Below are positions 9,301 through 15,904 of a stretch of 15,904 bases of DNA, one piece after another. The notes beneath the pieces were generated by a model. That model was not told the DNA's origin. It did no database searches and was given only the letters and a program-made list of their open reading frames with translations. The translations under genes and the position numbers were made by a program. The stretch covers positions 1 through 15,904 of the forward strand of contig JABANP010000829.1 in the NCBI GenBank assembly GCA_013115135.1. Reading direction: 5' to 3'. The DNA is from Perkinsus olseni. Lineage: Eukaryota > Perkinsozoa > Perkinsida > Perkinsidae. The number at the start of each line of letters is the position of its first letter. Position 1 is the stretch's first letter.

Positions 9301-12130
9301 GATGGAATGCACTTTGTCATACCAGGATAGATCCCCTAGGCAACTTGGCATGTATCAGCCTAACTTTACGAACAGCTGCCTTCACGTATTCTTGTTCGGT
9401 TCTCCTCTCGAAGTGTACCGTCACCGGATGTGTACGAGCATCTATCTGGACCTACATACCAGCGCGCATCTCCAACCTCTACTCAGTGAAGCCTTCCGAC
9501 CCTACTACCACTGGTGGCGGTCTTGGGAACAACTCAGCGTTCTGTGTGAAGTCAGTGAGGCGCAGGGTTGCACTCATAATGACCAGCCGTAATGGAGCCA
9601 TGTTTCTCTCCATACGCATGGCTGAAGAAATATGCTGGTCTCGTGGCAGCGTGCATTGGTAGTGGCATCACTTATTGCCCGGCTTATCATCCCCAGAAGG
9701 ATATCACAATTGATGGACCTCTCGTGGGCTTCATCGATAATAATCACACAGTATTTAGTGAGAAGAAAATCTGATTGAATCTGAAACAACGGACCTATGC
9801 AATTGACTAGTCATTCCCGCTATTATTCGCCTATTATTATGAGCTGGTACGGCGACCAGACAAGGAGCCGCGAATTCCAAAGCTGAATGAGAGTCATACG
9901 CGAGTGGCAAGTATGGTTTTATGCCAAAGAAGGCATTCGTCCGAAGGTCGATGCTCGAGCTTACCTCCCGCATGAGGATACCATCAGTCATGACCTTCAA
10001 CTGCATCTTATCCGGCGACATAGACTTGTCGTATCGAACTTGGTATCTACCATTACAACGATCAAAGTGGTACACATCCTCAAGATCCTACCCAACCGTT
10101 CCATCTTGGTCCGGTCCAAGCTCCTCAGCAATTCGTCGTGCAACAGAAGTCGCTGCCACCTGACAAGCCCCCCCCCACAAATTACCCACCCCAACGACGC
10201 AAACGTGGTTACCCTTCTCGGCTGAGTCATGCCTATCAGCTTGCCATAGTACTGGGTCACGCCAGTTTCGTAAATGAACTGAGGCACCTGTGTACCTGCA
10301 CACTTTCAAAATCTTCAACAACAGCGCCACTGCTAGCCTACTTTTGCCGCAACCCGTATCCCCGCATACTATGCTAACACCCTGCGGTGCGTTCATCACG
10401 CAATCGACTATCTCAGTCTCCATCATGACCTGTTCAGCTCAATTGTCACAATACTGGGAGTGACATCCGAAGGAGCTCACCGCTGGAAGATGAGCGCGCT
10501 GCTTTTCAATCTCAAGCGGTCGATGCACCTGCAGTACGACCGAGTTCAAGGCGAATTCCGGCATCTTTTCCGTACGTGTATCCTCGGGAAAGTGGGACCG
10601 GCAGGTTTCTTGGACTTCGCCGGAGCGAGAGCTTCTCTCAGTCTGCCTGGTGCGGACGGCTAAACACAAGTCAGTCTCCGTGTATTGATGACTGGATAGA
10701 CGCGTGAGGCTGATCCTTAATTCAGATGAGGTTCGTTATGGAAGCCCACACCAGGCCTGCTAAACCTATACACCTCTCAGGTAGCACTCCTTAGTCGCCA
10801 ACGCACTAACTCAGCGCGCTAGCTAGGAGTTCCTCCTTACCACTACGACGACCTCCATAAACGCTCTCTAGATCCCCCTCGCCGAGGTCTCCGAAATCAC
10901 AGGGAACGCTGTATGCACTATACTACACCACGTCATTCTATCATACAGTGCCCCGGGGACTGCAAGTCATCATGAACGCACCCGATTCCGCGATAAACCA
11001 TTCACTACGCATGTACCCACCAAGGTCTCTTCCGTGTCAACACCCGCGATGGTCTTCTTCGGGGCACCTCGAACCTCCTTCGGCCTACGAGGTCTCTCCA
11101 CATCCCCATCACTGAGCTCTGCCAATTCAGCAAGCTTTTGCTTTTTCTTTTCAAGTTTCGCCAAGCCCACACCTGATAATCATAATACACCATTGGCAAG
11201 CACATTGTTTTGTGCTACTGTCCTCCCGACGCTTCTTCCGTACTCCGGCGTCCGCAACCGCGTGCATCTTGGCTTTTTCGGCGGCCGACAATTGATGTGT
11301 TTTAAGCTCATCGAGGACTGCCAGTCTACATAAAGATCGCGTGAAACCTCAAGAGATTGGGAAAATGCTGTGTGAATTCCAAACTCATGCGTAACCCCCT
11401 AGGACCAATTTTCGCAGGTAGATAGGATACCAACGTCGAGCAAGGTTTTGATATACTAAAGTGGACTGCTCCAGAAAACAATCATAAATTCGGCTCACCT
11501 TTTGGCCTCTCTTGCAGCTCTTTCCTGCAGCTCCATGAGCTTCTTCCGTTTCCGTTTACCTAGTTCCACCACATGTAGCCCTCTACACCGCTCAGGTCAG
11601 TGCTATGTACTCTTATCGCAGCTTATTTGCACACCGCGCGCAAGCTCAGATACTATTCCTCCATTGCAGCGATCCCGTGCGCGTGCGAAAGGACTCTCTC
11701 GTCAAGACTGGTAATAAACGAAGCGGTCGGCGATTCAGTTGAAAGGTAGCTTCGAACCAACGACGGAGCTCGCAAGAATTCCGCGGGTTCTCCGCATTGC
11801 GAGAGTCAGGCACAAAAATACCCTAGAGGCAGTACGGTTCGAACCGTGGACCTTCGCCGGGTAAAACACGGCTAGTGACGAGCAGATAATTCAACCGCAA
11901 AAAACCCGCGAGAAGCACAGTTGACCTCTACTACACACAACACTCCCTTTATTACTCATCTTCTCCTTAGGAGCCGCAGCTTCTTTATTCGCCTTCTTTT
12001 TAGCACTTTTATGCGCCTCCATGATCAGAGTGTTGGATCCCCCCGACTCCACGATATCAGCATCAAGACCGAGCAGGGATGGATCGAATAGTGATGGAGC
12101 TTCCTCCTCCGCTTGCCCTGTTGAGGTCAT
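6387..12130 (-). CDS. DHX37: DEAH-box RNA helicase DHX37/Dhr1, 31 exons
   Basis: Nucleolar helicase that, in known species, releases U3 snoRNA during 18S rRNA maturation. Exon ends: 12130-11956, 11559-11499, 11325-11219, 11172-11021, 10922-10841, 10659-10481, 10429-10342, 10295-10213, 10159-10092, 10046-9965, 9780-9672, 9621-9506, 9451-9323, 9274-9124, 9083-8909, 8841-8727, 8680-8597, 8550-8488, 8441-8362, 8307-8204, 8158-8008, 7957-7864, 7819-7736, 7690-7588, 7542-7458, 7404-7294, 7217-7070, 7027-6929, 6876-6726, 6675-6593, 6539-6387. All joins keep frame; 1154 aa, near human DHX37. Motif I GDTGCGKS 275-282, QPRR, MTDGIL, DEAH 375-378, SAT 412-414, [15 protein letters not shown] 684-691; then the ratchet region ([15 protein letters not shown]) and [14 protein letters not shown]. 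An acidic Ser-rich insert follows motif IV. Exons five, six, fifteen and sixteen have the least certain boundaries. ATG 12130 is the first in-frame ATG; a further N-terminal exon may be missing. Confidence 0.94.
11560..11955 (-). other. Longest DHX37 intron, with a perfect palindrome
   Basis: At 396 nt this intron is about eight times the typical length in this window. It contains the 14-base perfect palindrome ACGGTTCGAACCGT at 11834-11847, which resembles a tRNA T arm, and an oligo-A tract at 11899-11904 on the plus strand. I looked for a cloverleaf around the palindrome on both strands and found none. The join (ATG A / GT AAA) restores the family's conserved SK.RKKL segment, which supports the splice sites. 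Confidence 0.65.
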
Positions 12131-12258
12131 GAGGCAAAACCCACTAGCAGTCACATGACAAGCCACAGAAGATCAGCCGAGCTTCGAACCAAACGAAGTG
12201 CGGAGTATTTGTATAATCGTGTGACATGCGGACGAAATTCTGACAAACATGCGTCTAT
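12131..12258 (-). promoter_or_regulatory. DHX37 5' flank abutting a retrotransposon LTR
   Basis: Only 128 bp separate the DHX37 ATG from the outer end of the LTR at 12259. A possible splice acceptor, GACTGCTAG, lies about 16 nt upstream of the ATG on the minus strand. No core promoter motif is obvious. In this position the gene's upstream control region is either within this short stretch or has been replaced by the LTR. Confidence 0.4.
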
Positions 12259-12595
12259 TGTCAAGGTACGTAGGGAAGTCGATCGCACTACTACTTGTCC
12301 AAGTTCTATAGATAATAACACAACCCAGACCTTGCACCTTAGAGTACACGTTCCAGCGTACAATAATACGTCACAAGTGATAGTACTTGTCAGTGACGAG
12401 TGACAAGCTTACACTTCACGAATAGATCAGAATCTATAGCTATTGCAGCACTCAATAGCGCAGCGCAAAGATACGCATTGCAGCACACAGGGATAGCACG
12501 AAAAATGTCCCGAATATCGCAGGAAATGTCCCATATATACGGGCCAAAGGTTTTCCAGGCGAGCGCCAAAATGGGTGCACTTTCGTCCCATAACA
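12259..12595 (-). repeat. 3' LTR, full length (337 bp)
   Basis: It begins TGTCAAGG and ends ATAACA on the plus strand, so the LTR has TGT..ACA ends in either orientation. Bases 12259-12356 are identical to 15772-15869, and 12559-12593 to 15870-15904. The intervening 202 bp are present only here. Its inner end abuts the polypurine tract. Confidence 0.92.
12530..12543 (-). promoter_or_regulatory. TATA-like near-palindrome in the 3' LTR
   Basis: CCCATATATACGGG sits 52-65 bases inside the U3 end of the LTR, a plausible place for a promoter. Upstream on the plus strand AAATGTCCC occurs twice, 21 bp apart (12503-12511 and 12524-12532). The whole block is missing from the right LTR. Promoter function is inferred only from composition and position. 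Confidence 0.4.
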
Positions 12596-12605
12596 TCCCC
12601 TCCCC
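12596..12605 (-). other. Polypurine tract of the retrotransposon
   Basis: On the minus strand GGGGAGGGGA directly precedes TGTTATGG, the first bases of the 3' LTR. Position and composition are those of a plus-strand primer tract, and it fixes the inner edge of the LTR. Confidence 0.78.
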
Positions 12606-13363
12606 GCAAAACCTTAGCACGGATATAGACAAAAACCAATAGTCTTCATACAAAATAAGCATCATCAGTCATCGTTCAGCAGCCATTAATTTCGTTGATG
12701 AACCGAACTTCTCGTAGGCAGCAAGGTCGTGAAAGATACACCTTTCCATCGGCAACCATACGTAGTGATGGTACCGCTCAGCTGACCATTACGAAAACGA
12801 GGTTCACAAACCGCACCGTCTTCATCAGTCACGGGCCAATGGCAACATGATGGGCCGAACCGAAAATACCACGATCATAGTCACAGTCTCGGGCCGAAGA
12901 CGCCGCAGACAGGTCTTCTTGGCAAACGGACTTGCAGTCAATGGCGGCCAGAATAATGCCAGGAGACATAGGGCAGATGATAGGGCTGTCCTGAGGAACA
13001 GAACCAACGCGAGGCAAAAAGTCGCAAACTTTCACTCGCATCAAATCTTGAGAAACAACGGTTAGCATTACCAACTTAGCAAAATGGTAGGTAACCAGAC
13101 CAACTTCTCATAAGTAGCGGTAGTAGGATAGAACTTGTCACACCGAACATACCGTGAATATATCAAAATATCAATTAGTACGAGACCTCCATCATGCCGT
13201 CCGAAGGTGGGCACAGAAGTCACTGAAAATAATAATTACGGTGATCACATAAACCAATACGGTTACAATTACAATTACAGAGCGCTTATACGGAAATTGT
13301 GCACAATAATCACAGCGGTTAACCAGATACGTAGGAACAGAGCTCGAACAGGCCAATCATATA

Positions 13364-13450
13364 TCAGTCAGCGTCATTGCCGACGACAAGCTTAAAAAAC
13401 ACAGGTACCTCATCAGCATCATTGCCAACAGCTAGCTAAAAAAACGGGTC
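13364..13450. repeat. Imperfect tandem duplication, about 45 bp unit
   Basis: The motif CAGCGTCATTGCC..CAAGCTTAAAAAACA (about 13369-13398) recurs diverged as CAGCATCATTGCC..TAGCTAAAAAAACGG (about 13414-13447). It lies in the non-coding part of the element and has no recognised role. Confidence 0.45.
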
Positions 13451-13496
13451 AATCAAACGGATTGAGTCAGGCGCGCCAGAACAGCAACAACCCCTA

Positions 13497-13508
13497 CCTC
13501 TCCTCCCC
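13497..13508 (-). other. Second polypurine tract, partial copy of the 3' one
   Basis: The minus strand reads GGGGAGGAGAGG, preceded by TTTTGC exactly as in the 3' tract. The windows 12600-12622 and 13503-13525 agree at 19 of 23 positions. It could serve as a central plus-strand primer or mark an old duplication near a previous LTR edge. Confidence 0.45.
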
Positions 13509-13556
13509 GCAAAATCCTATTACGGGTCGAAGGGGGATTTTACACACAGCCTTACA

Positions 13557-14618
13557 TTAGGCAATCGTTGAGAGTACACGCACCGAGCGCGACTCCCTAG
13601 AGGGTCGAACCATACGACCAGCCCTTGAAATACGCGAGGGTGATAAACCAAGTCGAAGAAGGTCTTCACGCTGAGGGCTACCGATAGCATCATCCTTCGA
13701 GCCAGAGACAACAGGGGGAGCAACCAGGCTTGGAAGGTGAGAACCTTCTGAACAGGCCAAACCTTCGGCCGAAGGGAATCCGTTGCTACAGGCCGAACTA
13801 CCAAGAGTCATAGTGACCGGATCCTGACCAAAGGGCAAACCATCTTCTTCAGAAGTAGAGCCACTCGAGATACCAACGCCTTGCTCAATCTTCACTGCTT
13901 TCCGCGGCATGCGCATAGCCGTCGCATGAGGAAGCACTATAGAACCAACGACGTCATGGAAGTCAGCCGAGTAATTGAAGCCAAGGAGGTCGAGGAGGTC
14001 GCTCCCAGAGGTGGCCTTACCAACCATCGCAGCGGACAAAGACCGAGAGTTAGAACTCGACGTGGAGGTGCGATACTGCGCTGCCACACTCCAACTAGAC
14101 GCTTGAACGGGATGCTCAGCGAACCAAGGGACACGAGAGGCCTCCTTCTTCGGACGATGACCAGTAATCCTCACAGGGACTTCAGAATACCAAATATCCA
14201 GGCCGAAGTGAGTCATAAAGTCATGACCTAAAATAAGATCATAAGCCAACGCTTCCACCACCAAAGCCGAAACATTAAAGGGAACTTGAGAGTCATCCTT
14301 GAGCGGGGTGATACCACTCCTAGCCTTGTCGCCATTATAGATGCCAATCGTAAGAGAGACCATCCCAATGATAGAACAGAGTGAGCGATCAATAGTCATA
14401 AGCGAGGGACCAGTAACGGGCCGAATCTCCGCATCCAGAGGTACAACCCTTTTAGCAACCATAGTAGAACAACAGCCAGTATCCACTAAGCAGCATATAG
14501 GTCCCAACCGTTGACGACCCGACATAAGAGCAGCGAAAAGGAACAAGCCGGTACCCTTTTCGATTGGAAACAAATTGACTTCTGGCGCTCGCGGGCTGTC
14601 AGGCGAGCGCCCTAGAAG
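13557..14618 (-). CDS. pro: Retroviral-type aspartic protease frame (pro), by -1 frameshift
   Basis: No ATG-led start precedes the protease core, so the frame is expected to be entered by -1 slippage at 14618-14624. Counting from there it adds 353 aa to Gag. The active-site loop is LVDTGCCSTM (DTG at 14483-14475); the second signature, ALAYDLILGHDFMTHFG, has ILGHD at 14237-14220. Both are typical of single-domain retropepsins that act as dimers. About 200 residues follow the protease core, rich in Ser, Gly and charged residues and ending with Arg-rich SRISRAGRMVRPSRESRSVR, with no reverse transcriptase similarity visible. It would cleave the Gag and Gag-Pro precursors. The stop at 13557 truncates the polyprotein before any pol domain. 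Confidence 0.88.
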   Translation of the reverse strand, partial: LLGRSPDSPRAPEVNLFPIEKGTGLFLFAALMSGRQRLGPICCLVDTGCCSTMVAKRVVPLDAEIRPVTGPSLMTIDRSLCSIIGMVSLTIGIYNGDKARSGITPLKDDSQVPFNVSALVVEALAYDLILGHDFMTHFGLDIWYSEVPVRITGHRPKKEASRVPWFAEHPVQASSWSVAAQYRTSTSSSNSRSLSAAMVGKATSGSDLLDLLGFNYSADFHDVVGSIVLPHATAMRMPRKAVKIEQGVGISSGSTSEEDGLPFGQDPVTMTLGSSACSNGFPSAEGLACSEGSHLPSLVAPPVVSGSKDDAIGSPQREDLLRLGLSPSRISRAGRMVRPSRESRSVRVLSTIA

Positions 14619-14624
14619 TTTCCC
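14578..14624 (-). promoter_or_regulatory. -1 ribosomal frameshift signal between gag and pro
   Basis: On the minus strand the slippery heptamer G GGA AAC (14624-14618) is in the gag frame. It is followed by the spacer TTCTAG, which contains the gag stop, then a perfect 9-bp stem GGCGCTCGC/GCGAGCGCC (14611-14603 with 14592-14584) around a 10-nt loop. Six more pairs, ACTTCT with AGAAGT, could extend the base of the stem but overlap the slippery site. The shift lands exactly in the protease frame. GGGAAAC is an established retroviral gag-pro slip site. A short AGCC/GGCT loop-downstream pairing could add a pseudoknot; that is weak. Confidence 0.87.
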
Positions 14625-15715
14625 GACTCCACAGTGGGCTTATTGGGAACAGACTTCATCAGCTCTGGCAGTTGAGGACATGCTCGACTCAGGTGCTCAG
14701 TAGACGAACACACATAACAGCCACTCTCGTACTTCTTAAAGGGGCATGACGAGACCAAATGCTTGTCAGAGCATATATCACACTTGAGAGTAGACTGGTT
14801 GCCCTCGAGGAACTTGCCTAGGGAGTACATCATCGCACTCTGGGAGGCTATCAGCGCGTTCACAGCCTTAGCGAACTGACCGTTGAGGACTTCGGAATCC
14901 ATGTTGTCAGCGTCGATACCAGCAGACATACCAGGAACTTGAGTATCAGTGGGGGTCGGCAAAGACTTGTCCTTGTAGTCATCGAATAGCTGGCAGATCT
15001 CTTGGATCGTCTTAGGACGTCTTCTTCTGAGGGCCGACTTGACCGTGTTTGGGGCGTTCGTAATCAACCGGTCCATGACCATACAGTCCATAATGCCTTC
15101 TGTGAGCTTACATTGCTCGGATAAAGTATCATTATACTCCTTGAGATAACGTCGAAGAGACGTCACAAAGGCCACCACTTTCGTCGAAGGATTCCAAGTC
15201 AACGAGTTGAACCGGGCCAAAATCTCGTCGGGCTGAGTCAGAGCGAACATGTCGATAAGATCCTTGCGGTCCTTAGCAAAGTCAACCTTGGAGCAGTTCT
15301 GATGCCAGACATCGAAGTACACACCTCTCAGATGATTACCCAAACGCTCGGCCATCTGAAGCTCGGTCCAACCAGCACCTCTAGCGTCAGCTTCATAACG
15401 ACGAAACCAGTCTTCCAAATTCGATATACCATCGTAGCGCTCAGGGGTAGGCGATTGCATAACCTGAACCACCACACCACCAGAGCCACTTGCCGTAGTA
15501 TCAGGGGATGGGGCCGAAGAAGATGAAGTACCGCGATGACCAGCATCTCTCAAAGCCTTGACAACGTTGTTGTGAGCCAAGGCACTCCCACGGGCCGAAG
15601 TACGAGCCTTCTCCGCGATCTCGTCACTAGCACCCATCTCTTTGAACTCGTCGAAAGCCGCTTGTCCAGCCTCATCCACATTCTTCTCAATCATAGGAAA
15701 GTCACCAAGAACCAT
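14612..15715 (-). CDS. gag: Gag polyprotein with two zinc knuckles
   Basis: Structural protein forming virus-like particles and binding element RNA. From the first in-frame ATG (15715) it is 367 aa; the frame is also open upstream across the primer-binding site, without ATG. The middle contains a capsid-type region (RYDGISNLEDWFRRYEADAR, then MDRLITNAPNTVKSALRRRR). The C-terminus has a near-canonical knuckle CDICSDKHLVSSC (CX2CX3HX4C, 14782-14744) and a canonical one CYVCSSTEHLSRAC (CX2CX4HX4C, 14719-14678). Residue 366 is the Asn of the slip site, and the stop TAG follows one codon later. Slippage would yield a 719-aa Gag-Pro. No frameshift or premature stop is seen, so it looks intact. Confidence 0.9.
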   Translation of the reverse strand: MVLGDFPMIEKNVDEAGQAAFDEFKEMGASDEIAEKARTSARGSALAHNNVVKALRDAGHRGTSSSSAPSPDTTASGSGGVVVQVMQSPTPERYDGISNLEDWFRRYEADARGAGWTELQMAERLGNHLRGVYFDVWHQNCSKVDFAKDRKDLIDMFALTQPDEILARFNSLTWNPSTKVVAFVTSLRRYLKEYNDTLSEQCKLTEGIMDCMVMDRLITNAPNTVKSALRRRRPKTIQEICQLFDDYKDKSLPTPTDTQVPGMSAGIDADNMDSEVLNGQFAKAVNALIASQSAMMYSLGKFLEGNQSTLKCDICSDKHLVSSCPFKKYESGCYVCSSTEHLSRACPQLPELMKSVPNKPTVESGNF

Positions 15716-15756
15716 GATAGAACCAATAACAATAGTAGTAGTAGAACAACAAGGAG

Positions 15757-15765
15757 CTGCTACCA
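15757..15765 (-). other. Primer-binding site for initiator tRNA-Met
   Basis: The minus strand reads TGGTAGCAG six bases inside the 5' LTR end. This is complementary to a tRNA 3' end CTGCTACCA, which from general knowledge is the end of animal-type initiator tRNA-Met. The match runs nine bases; the next base departs. The host's own initiator tRNA is not in this window. Confidence 0.75.
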
Positions 15766-15771
15766 ATTAGA

Positions 15772-15904
15772 TGTCAAGGTACGTAGGGAAGTCGATCGCA
15801 CTACTACTTGTCCAAGTTCTATAGATAATAACACAACCCAGACCTTGCACCTTAGAGTACACGTTCCAGGCGAGCGCCAAAATGGGTGCACTTTCGTCCC
15901 ATAA
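15772..15904 (-). repeat. 5' LTR with 202-bp internal deletion
   Basis: It is identical to the other LTR over all 133 bases present but jumps from the first TTCCAG (15864-15869) straight to the sequence following the second TTCCAG of the full LTR. Only the last two bases (CA) are missing beyond the window end. The deletion removes the TATA-like block and most of the transcribed part. A mis-assembly at a repeat near a contig end could mimic this. Confidence 0.88.

Larger units (their letters stand above)
12606..13556 (-). other. Non-coding 3' region of the element
   Basis: About 950 bp between the protease stop and the polypurine tract. No frame of convincing length or family match occurs on either strand. 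In a full element pol would follow the protease here, so this looks like a deletion product or replacement sequence. It holds a second purine tract (13497-13508) and an imperfect tandem duplication (about 13364-13450). Confidence 0.65.
12259..15904 (-). mobile_element. Gag-pro LTR retrotransposon lacking pol
   Basis: In the minus orientation: 5' LTR (15904-15772, cut 2 bases short by the window), primer-binding site, gag, -1 frameshift signal, protease frame, about 950 bp without coding, polypurine tract, 3' LTR (12595-12259). LTRs start TGT and end ACA. The total is about 3.65 kb. No reverse transcriptase (YxDD), RNase H or integrase motif is found between the LTRs, so it must use enzymes from another element. 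Gag resembles the Ty3/Gypsy-type capsid region with zinc knuckles. Target-site duplication cannot be checked because the right flank is outside; the five bases left of the element are TCTAT. Confidence 0.9.

Noticed and set aside
8855..9592. 245-codon open frame on the plus strand
   Set aside because: It lies antisense to DHX37 exons whose minus-strand translation carries SAT and motif IV signatures and spliced frame continuity; the plus frame has no recognisable domain.
11815..11905. tRNA-like sequence in the long DHX37 intron (GGTTCGAACC palindrome, AAGGTCC context)
   Set aside because: No matching acceptor stem on either strand, the T stem pairs only if the loop is six bases, and the anticodon stem is imperfect. 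The palindrome alone explains the resemblance.
11748..12192. 13-base direct repeat AGCTTCGAACCAA at 11748-11760 and 12180-12192 flanking the first DHX37 exon
   Set aside because: A shared 13-mer is expected about once or twice by chance in a window of this size, and no further similarity surrounds it.
12606..13556. Possible hidden reverse transcriptase or integrase
   Set aside because: No YxDD-like, RNase H or zinc-binding integrase motif in any frame, and the length (about 950 bp) is too short for pol.
1..15904. CRISPR arrays, bacterial operons or phage genes
   Set aside because: The intron-rich eukaryotic genes and LTR retrotransposon exclude a prokaryotic reading; the only regularly spaced repeats are the tRNA-Trp units.

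Overview
This is nuclear DNA of a eukaryote with very dense, very short introns. I could build complete reading frames through four protein genes (63 exons, 59 joins within the window that keep frame), and most introns are 40-60 nt with GT..AG ends. The balanced base composition, tiny introns, eukaryotic tRNA-Trp and gene content suggest a protist. An alveolate such as Perkinsus is my best guess, but nothing here proves the genus.

Layout. (1) 59-3265, plus strand: glutamine-dependent NAD+ synthetase, 20 exons, about 720 aa. (2) 3182-3768: a tandem array of 167-168 bp units, each carrying a tRNA-Trp gene in progressive decay. The last exon of the NAD synthetase gene runs into the truncated first unit. 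(3) 4140-5443, minus: a periplasmic-binding-protein-fold protein of the Ca3427-like type, 9 exons, about 300 aa. (4) 5550-6068, minus: bacterial-type ribosomal protein uL14, presumably mitochondrial, 4 exons, 119 aa. (5) 6387-12130, minus: DEAH-box RNA helicase DHX37/Dhr1, 31 exons, about 1154 aa. Genes 3-5 lie head to tail with 106-318 bp between them.

(6) 12259 to the window end, minus: an LTR retrotransposon. It has two LTRs with TGT..ACA ends, a primer-binding site for initiator tRNA-Met, gag with two zinc knuckles, and a protease frame reached by a textbook -1 frameshift signal (GGGAAAC, 6-nt spacer, 9-bp perfect stem). A polypurine tract completes it. No reverse transcriptase, RNase H or integrase is present between the LTRs, so it is a compact gag-pro, apparently non-autonomous element. 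The two LTRs are identical where comparable, but the right one lacks 202 bp between TTCCAG repeats. The element ends 128 bp upstream of the DHX37 ATG in the same orientation, so its 3' LTR may contribute promoter sequence.

The cellular genes are housekeeping functions (NAD synthesis, mitochondrial translation, 18S rRNA maturation) and do not form one pathway. The most unusual parts are the NAD synthetase/tRNA-Trp junction, the decaying tRNA array with one CUA anticodon, the gag-pro-only element with its frameshift hairpin, and the excess of introns whose downstream exon begins with GT.
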